From Cyanophora paradoxa (lineage: Eukaryota; Glaucocystophyceae; Cyanophorales; Cyanophoraceae), in contig QPMI01000015.1 of the NCBI GenBank assembly GCA_004431415.1, positions 1 to 64,000 of the forward strand: a DNA stretch of 64,000 nt, read 5' to 3'. The position numbers and the translations under genes are program-made. This document shows positions 43,801 through 54,036 of this stretch, piece by piece. The notes beneath the pieces were generated by a model, which saw nothing but the letters and a program-made list of their open reading frames with translations, ran no database searches and had not been told where the DNA came from. Every line of letters begins with the position of its first letter. Within the stretch, counting starts at the first letter, position 1.

Positions 43801-46381
43801 TTAAGCGCCAGACTCTAGATCTAGATCTAGACCTCGACCTAAATATCCGGATCCGGATGCGCGCCGCAAATTCAAAGCAAGAAATAGAACGGGTCATGCC
43901 TCTCTCGGGGGCGGCGACGGCGACGAGGAGGCTCAGGGCGAGCGTGTCGTTGGCGCTGCCCATGACTTCGAGCCACCGCCCCACGAACGCCCCCTTCCCC
44001 ACCTTGAAACTCAGCGACTGCTCGTGGTCACGATCGATCAGTGACTCGGAGATCTAGATGGATATCGATGCTCAGCAGATCTAGAGTCGCGCGGTCTAGA
44101 GGGCGGGGCGGGGCGGGGCAGGGCACGCGCGATATATATCGACGCGCGGACGGGTCTATGGCGCCTCGGCCTAGCCTTCGGCCCCGCTCTGTCTAGATTT
44201 AGATGGCGGGGCGGGGCGGGGCGGGGCGGGGCGGGGCGGGTCTTGCGCACGTGCTCGTCGCCCAACCTGTACATGTCTTGGAGGTCTGCGGGGACGAGGC
44301 TGGCGCTGGAGTTGGCGCTCCGCATGCCGTGATCATGTAGCTTCACGACGTCCTCGGGGAGGGAAGAGAGCAGGGCCCGCAGCTCGGGGTCCGGCAGCTC
44401 GGCCGTCGGGACCCACTCGTTGCTGACGCCCTGGCCCGGAACCAGCGGGGCGGGGCGCGTCAGGATCTCGGGTTTCTGTCGAGGGCACCGGCATCAGCCG
44501 CAGCCGCAGCTGCAGAGGGCCGGCCCGTCGACGTCCCGCCCCGCCCCGCGCACCCGCCAACCGACGGCGCGGCGGGTCCCAAACGTATCGCCGGCCACTA
44601 TGGCCGTGAAACCTGCGCGGGCGGACGCCGGGACGGACGGACGGCCGCTCGCTAAAGCGGCGGAATACGAAGGCAGAGGGCCCGCCCATGCCGCAGCCGG
44701 CGGGGCGTGGGCCGGGGCCTGCAGACCGTTCTCGGCGACTCGGATGGATGCGAGGTAATGAGAGATGCCAGCGGACTCCAGCCCGATCGTGATCTGTGCA
44801 CGCCCACCACCCTCGGCCCCGTCAGAGGGCAGAGCTTCACGTCAAGCGTAAGAAAAAGGCGCGGTGCCGGGGAGCGCGCGCGCGCCACGGCTTTCAGGCC
44901 ATCGCTGCTGCCGTTGACGCCGGCTGGCCGCTGGCCTAGGCCTTGGCCATGGTGATTGGAGAGCGGGACCGCGCCCAGTATGCCCAAGGGGCGGGGCCCG
45001 CGGCCGCCGCCCCCGTCGACGTCGTAATTGTAGATCGGCGTGGCCAAGCTGAAACCGCTGCGGCCGAAAACGAAGCGGATGGCGGGAGTCCAGATGGGCG
45101 CGCCGCTGGCGACTGCGCTCTTGTAGAAGGGTCGCGTCCTGATGTCGTACGAGCTGTTCCGCACGACTTCGTAGACGGAGAGCGCGCCCGTCGCCCGGTC
45201 GACGTACGAAATGATGCGGTCCGTCACCTGATCATGAGAAACAAACCGAGCTTTGAGAAACAAGGCCGCGCGCGATCGATATCGCGAGGGCGCCGGCGGC
45301 GCGCGCATCTCAGCGACGTCGACGCACCTGGGAGCCGGCGGCAGCGGAGGCCGTCGCGTTGATGCGCTCCTCCACGACGCTGATTGCAACGGGACGTCAT
45401 GATCAGCTGCAGCTGCAGCCAGCAATGGAGGCAAAGGCGCCAGCGAGCGGGCGCGCGCGGGCGCGGGTGCGAGATCTAGAGGGGGCCGCGCGCGCCTGAT
45501 CGGGAGGAGGGCTTCCGGATGCGCCCCCACGAAATCCGGCGCCTCGCGCTTCACCGCCACGCCCTCGCGGTTGGGGAGACCCAGGCTGAAGTACTCGAAG
45601 GCTTCGAAGCCAGGGGCGAGCAGCTCGGCCAGGAACATTGTTGATATCGCCGGGAAGTCTGCGGAGGTGATGCTTTCCTGGTCGCCGAATGTGTCGCGGA
45701 CGCGTGTGCTGACCCTTCGCAACGATGAAGCGCGCGGCCGTGCGTATACGCGTTAGCCAGGGCCGGCGCCGCGATCTCTTCGGGTATACGTGCGCACCGC
45801 GCAGCAGTGCCTTGCGTCACATTGATAAGCAGCCCAACGTGTTCCTCCAGGCTGTGCGCGATCTGGTCGAGAAAGTAGGAGGACAGGCGCTCGGCACTTC
45901 GCTCCGCGTAGTAACTCGAAACGATCGTAATGATCTGCGCGGAAAGGGGTCGTAAATTAAAGAAAGGGGCGAGAACAAAAAAATGCGCGCGCGCTGGCCA
46001 TGGCCATGCACATGGCCAGGCCGCTCCGGGACCGAATCTAGAGCGCGCGGAGGCGCGAAAGACACAGCGCGGCGCTCTAAATACATCCCAGAACCTAACG
46101 GAGCGCATACGGGAAGCCTGAGCTCGAGGCGATTGCGATCGCACAAGAGCTCGCGCTCGAGAGCGCCCCAGGCCTGGGCAGGCGCCAACGCGCACCACGG
46201 TCGAAGAAATGAGCAAGAAGAGCAGAACTGAGCATGCGTCCAAGCGAACGTCAGGCGGAATCGCGGCGGCGCGACCGAATGCGCGCGTGCGCAGGGGACG
46301 CGCACCGGGGAAGATGACGGAGATCAAGCCAAAGCGGACTTTCTTTCCCCGCAGACGTCGCATGCAGCTTGGGATTCGCAT
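34833..46381 (-). CDS. Hybrid sensor histidine kinase: TM-Cache-TM-PAS-HisKA-HATPase-REC-REC
   Basis: Many small exons over 11.5 kb. The start [19 protein letters not shown] (46381) and exons 46227-46196 and from 45933 form TM1 ([20 protein letters not shown]). A Cache-like sensor follows ([32 protein letters not shown], about 45170-45020), then TM2 ([20 protein letters not shown], about 43620). PAS units: [20 protein letters not shown] (42235), [12 protein letters not shown] (41440), [20 protein letters not shown] (41040) and [20 protein letters not shown] (40190). HisKA H-box TIHELRTPL (39355) leads to [11 protein letters not shown] (38840). HATPase: N-box [13 protein letters not shown] (38050), G1 [11 protein letters not shown] (37770), G2 [19 protein letters not shown] (37620-37565). 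REC1 is degenerate (WIVHPDPEI near 37150, LAKPVR later). REC2 is complete: VVDDVDLNRKV across an intron, FMDVEVH (35390), ALTANVT, LLAKPVRK, stop 34835-34833. It would act as a surface-signal phosphorelay. The REC1 region needs transcript support. Confidence 0.88.
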
Positions 46382-46762
46382 CTTAGCCCGCCGTGCGTTT
46401 GATTGGGGTTGAGGATCCGAAATGCGGGGGAATTCGAAGGGAATCTCGGAGGGGAGGGGAGGAATGCGAGCTCGAAGGAAATTCGAAAGGGGGTTAATAT
46501 TAATATGCCCAGGTTCGATTTGCATGAGGGGGCTGGGGAATTGAGGGAATAAACGAGATTGAGGGGAGAACTCGAATTGCCCTCCGCCCTGCCCTCCGCG
46601 GCTGCGCATGCGTTGGAGAGGGATGCGGAGGTATCGATGGACCTGCCCCTGCCGCCGCGGCTCAAGTCATGATCTATAGCTAGACCCGCAATAGTTTTAC
46701 ATAGATATCTAGATTTGCAGCGGCCAAGAAACGGCGCCGGCAGCTGAAACTCGAATTCAAGA
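46382..46762. other. Upstream region of the histidine kinase gene
   Basis: Short AT-richer stretch near 46490-46510 and GC-rich flanks. It holds the kinase promoter and the 3' flank of the next minus-strand gene. No gene supported. Confidence 0.4.
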
Positions 46763-49182
46763 TTAAGAGTCCCCTCGACCGGGGTACAGGCTGTGGCCGG
46801 GCGGGGGGAACGCGTGCTCGTACGGCCACCGGTACGGCCACAGGCCCGCGAAGGGGTCCGGTACGACGGCCTCCGGCGAGGCCAGGCGGTATCGGGGGAG
46901 CGGCTGCACCGTCATCCCGATGCGGCGGGCCACCACTCCGGCCGGGAGGAAGCAGAAGAGCACTGGAGCGGGCACGCAATTAATTAACGAAATCGAATTC
47001 GAAAGACGTTGAGATTCGTTTCTCGACGGCATTCGAAGCGCACCTACTGCGGTGGCTATGCCCGCGCGGCGCGTGTCCCCTAGGACCTCTACGCACACGG
47101 GGTGCCCTTGTCCTTGGCCGGAATCGCTGCGTCTGATTGGGATGTGATTTCCTGCTAAAGCGTCAACGTTACCGTCGACGGCACCCTGGCCAGCTGCAGA
47201 GCAGATGCTGAACAAAATAAACAAAGACCTTTTGTTAGCTCTTTCAATTGAACCACCGAGAAGGGCGCGGAGGTCGGGAGAACAATGGCGCCCCTCAGAG
47301 CCAAACCTCCGGTGCCCTGCCGTGGCCAGGGGCCGGGCGCCGAACGTTAGTGTGAGTAAGAATCGCGAATAGTAATTGTACAACCGCCACAGAGCGAAGG
47401 GAAGCTCAAACCCAATCGGCTCAGGCAAACATATCTACTATTATACGTATAGGGACCCGGGATGAAGCTAAAGGGAAGCTATATATATATAGCTAAAATA
47501 TAGAGCACAGTTGGCTCGGACCTTGTTCCTGATCTTGAATACCTTCCGCCGAGGCGCCGATCCTTCTAGAGCCGTGCCCAGGTCGATGAAGGGGTGCGGA
47601 TACTGTAAATTCCGACACAGAGTGTGATGTGATATGATGTGATAATTGGCATGGAAGTCGCCACGGCGTTCGCACCGTCGAGCGCTGAGGGGCCACGTGG
47701 ATGTCCCCCACGGACGCCTCGAAGAGCTCGGGCTCCGTCGCAATTTGGTCCTGCGACGCGGCGACGGCCGCGTACACTGCGCGTGCGATATAGAAGCAGC
47801 GCAAGATTAGCAATAGCGATAGAGAAACACCACAGATCTAGATCTGCGCGCACGTTTGTGCAGGCGGTTGCTCAGGTGGATGGTGACCAGTCCAAACGTC
47901 TTGATTTTGTTCATCTGCACCTTGACATCCACCTTCCAATTGCAGGTCACATTCCAAAAGAGATGCTAATTGATTTTTACTTTTGTTGAATCATATTGCT
48001 ATAAACGAAAGCAGCGGCCATCTAGATCTCCCGACGTCTAACAAACGTATTTACAGTGCTTCCACTCGAATTCGTGATCATTTATGATTAATATTGAAGC
48101 TGAACGTTTTCACCTTGCAGGTGTTGCACGTCCACAGGTCCAGATAACGATTGCGAGCCCCCCCCGCTCGCGCTGGGCGAACGAGGCCCTCCCGCGCGTG
48201 ACGGAACGAAGTGGTGGAAGAACCTGCGCCCGCGATTCAATTCAATTTGCTGCCCGCGATGACGAAACAGTTCACCAAAGTCAATGGAATAAAACGAAAA
48301 GCTAGCTATATATAGCACGAACGCAGATGCGTCTTTGAGAAGGCGTGGTTCCGTATCTTGTGGAGCTGCAGTCGCCAATCGGAGAGGAAGTCCGAGCAGA
48401 CTTTGCACGAGAAGCCTATCTCTCGGACACCGAGCCGCGTCGGATCCCACCTGGTCACCCTCCTGCTCAGGAAGTACTCTGCGATCGCGAGAATTCAAAG
48501 TATAGTCAATTAGAAGCTGTGCGGCCCTGCAACGATTTCATGCACGCACGGCGGTGGTTCGAGAGGCGCTCGTGGTCGTCCCACGCTCCCTCGGTTGCGG
48601 GGACGAACGTCTCGCACACGGGACACCAAGTCTGCTTTCCGCCCTGTGCCACGCTGTAGTTCTCTGTGAATTGTAACCGGGTGCGGGTCACAATCAAAAT
48701 CGGAGACGGACGACGGGACGGGAAGCGAGCTCAAAATTAAACAATGTCACCGGCGTGCGTGACCCCGACGACATGTTCCGTCAACTTCGAAGCGGGGAAC
48801 TTCGAATTGCACACGAAGCAGTCAGCCGTCCCGTCTCCGTTCGCTTGCAGAATCCATGCTACGGGCCGCATTTCAGATATATATGTATATATATATTGAG
48901 CGCGGCCACATGCATGGCCCATTGATTATACAAGATCTAGAATTGAGCAGGAGAAAAGCGAAATGAAGCCGCACATGAAGATGACTCGCAGATCGCGCCC
49001 TGCAGCTGTATATTCTGAAGCGATTCAAGCAGCCACTCAGGAGTTTCTTCATGCTGCTCGTGAGCATGCATATGATGCCCCAGATCCAACTCTTCTTCGA
49101 GTTCACTGGCGTCAGTGATGGGAGGGCCGGTGTCCGAGGCAGCTGCAGATGGCCCAGCCCAGGGTTCCCGAAAATGCTGCAT
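46763..49182 (-). CDS. Multi-zinc-finger (U1-like C2H2) protein, paralogue 1
   Basis: The first exon starts MQHFREPWAGPSAAASDTGP (49182) with an acidic, His-rich segment. Later exons each carry a CxxC...HxxxxxH finger: CFVCNSKFPASKLTEHVVG (about 48815), CPVCETFVPATEGAWDDH (about 48625), CKVCSDFLSDWRLQLHKIR (about 48400) and CNTCKVKTF (about 48130) with its histidine half in the following exon (TIHLSNRLHK, about 47880). Then IATEPELFEASVGDIHVA (about 47735) and a C-terminal exon with a hydrophobic stretch and VVARRIGMTVQPL, stop 46763-46765. The spacing matches U1-type/matrin fingers that bind RNA or DNA. The same domain order is repeated in the gene at 49274-53255. Exon boundaries were only partly checked; no function is claimed beyond nucleic-acid binding. 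Confidence 0.6.
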
Positions 49183-49273
49183 CGAAGGTCAAGGTAAATT
49201 CAGAAGGGCTGGTTTAATAAAGGCCCAATGTAAATTAAAGGTAGTGGTTAATTACAAGTTATGATTTTAAACT

Positions 49274-52200
49274 TTAGCTCATTAAAGTTGAATAAAAGTC
49301 AAAGCAAACATTCGGGGAGTCGACGGCATTGTCTGAAGGTCCCTTATCTTGAAGATCAGTCGCCATGGCCATGGCGAGATCTTGAACCTCGCCGTCGGTG
49401 CACGTAGGAGTATGCTCTGTGGCAGTCGTCCACTCGTCGTCTGAAACAGCTCTAGATCTAGATCTGGATGGGCTAGCTGTTGCAATTGGTGCGCGATCAT
49501 CATGAAGAAGATCGGTCGACGTCGCCGAAGCCTCTAGATCTAGATCTGTCGCGTGCGTATGGTCACTCGCGGCGTCTAAATCGTCCGAAGCCGAGGCCGA
49601 GGCCGAGGCCGGGGCCGGGGCCGAGGCTGCTGCTGCGGCTGCAGGTGATCTCGAGCAGGGGGACGCCGGCCATGGTGCAGCGTTGGGGCTACTCGCGCCC
49701 GCATCTGAAATCGATGGAGACGGCGTCGATGTCGCGGGCCTCGCCTGTGCATGCAGCCCGGCGTAGGGCCACATGCAAAGGGGAGGGCGGCTGCTCGAGC
49801 TCCCCTGAGCGGCTGCGGCTGCGTGCACGGCGGGCCGGTAGGACGGGAAGACAGTCATGCCGACGCGACGGGCCATGACCTCGCCCGAGAGGAAGCAGAA
49901 CAGAACTGCCGCAGAAATGCATGCAACTATCAAAGACCAATCTGTTTATTGCTGGCGGGTACTAGTACGAGATCGTGTGAAGCTCACCGATCGCTTCAGC
50001 TCTTCCGAAATCGTGTGTGGTTGCTTTGACCGACAATTTCACAGAAGCCTCGATCCCGATCTTCTGTGCCTTGTCTGCGACGGACGAAAATCGGCGCAAA
50101 TAATTGCAAATGAATTAGAAAGGTGGACCTTGCTGTTTTTGCGTCTGCTTGCTGCGCTTTGCATTCGCGCCGACTAGCGAGAAGGGCGCAGAGGCGGGGA
50201 AGATGACGACGTGCGGCAAGTGCACGATTTCGGAGCTCTGTATTGAACGCAGAGGTCATTCAAGAATTCGAGGTTGCCGGCCACGAGGGGAATTCGCAAA
50301 TGGGCTCGCACGTGATTGGCGATCTCAAACTTTTGGACGGGAGGCGCGGACCCTTCGCGAATCTTGCCGAAATCAATGCACACAGGCGAGCCCTGGCGAA
50401 CCGATATCAATGCAAAGCGCCGAAAATTAAAAACCTTCATCGGTGATACCAATGAGACAGTTTAATGTTTTAATCGATATTAAAACTTGGGGAAGCTTAA
50501 GGCATTCAGCCAGATTACGAGGGCCGGAGTGATCGATGTCGCACCCTCGAGCAATCAGGCCGAATAGTGACCGATCCCGTAGACGTAGATGCCTCGAAAA
50601 GCCCGGGCTCGGTCGCGATCAGCAGCTCGGAGGCGGCGTCCGCAAGTGCCAGGTACACTGCCGGAGCCGCACGGCGTCACGCAAGAGCAACAACGTTGCT
50701 TTGTGTAACGGTTTTTGCGTATATAACTAAATTGCAATGCGGTCATGGGCGCACTTTTGTGGAGGTGGCTTTTGAGGTGCGTCGCGACCTCGTCGAACGC
50801 GCAGCAGGCGCTCTCCCAGGCGTTGACCTGCGCGTGCGCCCCGGCCAACCCCGTCTCGAACGGTTCAACGGTTAGCTATACGAGCAAGCAAATATAATCA
50901 TAAGAATTGTCGAAACCATCTTCTCTAGATTACAATCAGCCTGGCAGACCATCAATATTTGCATATGCGAGCAAGCACGATCGCATTGCATATGCGAGCA
51001 AGCAAGATCGCATTCGAAGCTCTATTCCAGCTCTCGTAATGAATTTCGGCGCTCAGCGGCTCTAAATCTTTAATTTGAGAACCATATATATATATAGCAA
51101 GCTCAAGCATATATCATCCGGGCCATCTCACCGCGAACTTGACGTTGCAGGCGTTGCAGAGCCACGTGTCCTGATTCTGGGTCGCCGGCGCCTGACATTG
51201 ATCCAGATCGTGCTCGCCCGGCGCGCCCCGCAGCATCCGGCCCTCTCGGGCTTGCCAGTACGCGATGTCAGAGTTCGCTGCGCCCCGCGCGCAGCTCAGA
51301 TTAGAATTCATAATTAAATATACAGTAGGGACTTGAATTGGGACGGACCGAAATGCGACTTGCAGAAAGCGTGGCTCCGGATCTTTTGGAAAGTCATCTT
51401 GCGGTCCGAGAGAAACATCGCGCAGACTTTGCAGAAGAAGCCGACTTTCGGCCTCCGGATCCGAATTCGAATGTGTGCGTCCTCCCGTGTCGGATCCGGA
51501 TCCGGAGTGACCCGTCTGTTCAAGAAGAAATCTGTGCGAGACGGGAGTGCATTGGCGGCGTTCTCTAAAACTGCATGCTCTTGCGCAGATCTAGACACGG
51601 GCGGGCGAACTTCTGTCAATCTTAAATTCGATCGCGAGGTGTTATTAGCTCGCAGTATTTATTGATATCGATAGTTTGCGATCGGCAGGCGCATGCACGG
51701 CCACGGGAGGGCTGCGCTTGCAATTGCGCACCGTGGTGGCTGGAGAGCCGTTCATGGGCCTCCCACCCCCCGTCCGTTGCAGCGACGTAGACGTCGCAGA
51801 CGGGGCACCACGTCCTGCCGGCGGCCGCGGGCGAGCCGCGTTATAATTAGATAATTAGAAAGACGATCTTGTTTAAGATCTACATCACAGGCGATGTCTA
51901 AGATCTTGTTAGATTAGAAGATTAAAGGCCTAACTATAGGCGACGCACAGCTGTCGTGCGTAAAATGCGGGTCCCTGCGGGTCGGGGCACGGCCTGACGC
52001 GGTACTGGTGAACTCCTTTCCAGAAGGTATCTGCCGCGATCGACATTATGATCAACATTGATCGTGAGCGATTGCAATTGTAATTGCATAGCCAGCGCTA
52101 GAAAGCTCAGATCTAGATCTAGAGCGGCGAATTCGAAGGGGGAGAAATATTCAGTTAATAGGCACACCAACGTGCTTTTGCCCGAGCACGTGCTCTGTCA

Positions 52201-53255
52201 ACTTCGAAGCGGGGAAAGTGATGTTGCAGATGAAGCAGCCGACCATCCCGCCGTCGCTTGCATGCAGAATCGGCGCTGCGATCGCGGGAGCGCGGCCGCG
52301 GGTCGGCATGATTATAAATAGTCCATGAAATGAGAGAGCGCGCGTTTAATTATATAACGTTGATCATGATCATGCTCATGACTATCGTTGCGGAGCGCGG
52401 CCGCGGGTCGGCATGATTATAATTAATATTAGGCCATGAAATGAGAGCGCGCGCGTTCAACGTTGATCATGATCATGCCATGATGACTATCACGCACAAA
52501 CATGGGACAGGTCCGGGTCGGGGTCGGCTCTCCTTCGCCATAGACCGGCGCCCCCGGGCCCGGCCGCGGCCGCGGGCTCCGGAGTCGGGTCCTGCTCGTC
52601 ATGATCGATCGCGACGCCGTCGAGATCGACACCAGCTAGTGGAGAGCCGGCAGGCGAATTCGAAGGCCAAGGATCCTGCGGACGCAGCGGTGAGTTCGAC
52701 CGTTGAACAGGGAGCCGGGGCGGGCTGCGTTTATTATGTAGCTACGTTTATTATTATATAGCTACGTTTACTGTATAGCTACGGCTGCAGCGTGCGCAGC
52801 GCTAGCTGACAGAGTGAACGCACCTGCTGCTCCAAAAAAGTCGAACAAGCTGCATCTGCTTCTAGATCTAGGTCTTCGGTTGCAGCTGACGCAGCGCCAG
52901 CGCCAGCGGCCTCGGCCGCGGCCGGCGCTGGACTGGTGGCCTGATAGTGATCGGTGTCTTCCGGGGCGGCGCGGGCCGCTGAGGCTTGCCCGGTAGGAGT
53001 AGCTGCACCAGGTGCAGCTGGCGCTGGCGCGCCGGTCGCGCCGGAAGCATGGCGCCGAGAGCGGCGGTGACGGGGTTTGAGAAAAGCACGGGCGAGCCAT
53101 GGGGGAATCGCCGGCGGGAATCCAGCGGCAGCCCACGCGGCAAGGCTGGCGGCGCACGTCGGCGGCTGGTTCAGGCCTCTAGATCGCGATCCGGCGGCGG
53201 GATCGCCCGCCAAGGATTCGAACGCGTGGGACGCAGAATTCGCATGCAGATACAT
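49274..53255 (-). CDS. Multi-zinc-finger (U1-like C2H2) protein, paralogue 2
   Basis: Same layout as the downstream neighbour: an Ala/acid-rich first exon (EDLDLEADAACSTFLEQQ before a GTGCGT donor, about 52825), then fingers CFICNITFPASKLTEHVLG (about 52230), CPVCDVYVAATDGGWEAH (about 51805), CKVCAMFLSDRKMTFQKIR (about 51440) and CNACNVKF (about 51150) with VATHLKSHLHK in the next exon (about 50785). IATEPGLFEAST follows at about 50615, and a C-terminal exon starts VLFCFLSGEVMARRVGMTVF (about 49910) with a longer Ala/Ser/Pro- and Asp-rich tail, stop 49274-49276. Both genes read leftward, 91 bp apart between the stop of this gene and the start of the other, so they arose by tandem duplication. 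The first-exon start (53255 or a later Met) is uncertain. Confidence 0.6.
52289..52490. repeat. About 100-bp tandem duplication in an intron
   Basis: Two copies of a block containing GAGCGCGGCCGCGGGTCGGC, GGCATGATTATAA, CCATGAAATGAGAG and AACGTTGATCATGATCATG start at about 52289 and 52392. Confidence 0.85.
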
Positions 53256-54036
53256 GCTGCCGCCGATTCTCCGTCCCGCGGCCGCGGCTGGTTTCTAGAT
53301 CTGCGGATCCCCCGGCCCGCGAGCTTGCCAGGGTGATGGGCGCGAGCGCGCACGCGGTGCGAGAGGTAACCGCCGATCGACTCACCTCCGCTCCGCGCCG
53401 GCGCGCGCGCGCGCCCGCGCCCGCGCGTGGCCGCGCGCGCCGGCGCCTCGTGGTCCGAGTAACTGCCGGCGCCGATCGGGCGCAGATCGTCTCCGAAGTT
53501 AGAGTCCGAACAGCTCGCGATCCCGCTGAAGAATGCCGAGCGTGCCTGACTGGCTGCGCGGTTGGCGGAGCCTCGAAGGATGGGCAGCTGGTGGCAGTGT
53601 ACCCCCCCAAGCCCAGCCCCGCCGCGGCGCGGCCCTCTCGGACGCAGCAGAGCATCATTCTAGGACCTGCAGAGGACGCCGGAGGCGAACGCGGGCCGAC
53701 GCGATCGCAGAGCTCGACGAGCCGGCCTCGCACGCGCTTGTACGACACTCGGCGCGCGGCGGAGCGAGCGGCCTCGCTCACATCGACGCTCCACCCGGAC
53801 GATCTCATCGACGGCGGTTCGGGTCGCGCCGTTCCGAGCTCGGCCGCGCGCACGCACCAGCAGCGCGGCGCGCCGGCGTTAGCTAAGCGCGCGAGCCGCG
53901 GAGCGCGGCGTCGACTTCAACTGCACAGCCAACGGAGCCTCGGAGCAACGGCGCGGCAGCGGCGTGCGCTGACTGACCTACGCCTAGGCCACGGCCGGCG
54001 CCTGCAGCTGTCAGATCTAGAGCGGCTAGCGCTTCG
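53256..54036. other. Intergenic region between divergent zinc-finger and MATE genes
   Basis: GC-rich with long, low-complexity Arg/Ala open frames on both strands typical of base composition. No domain signal. It should contain both promoters. Confidence 0.4.
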
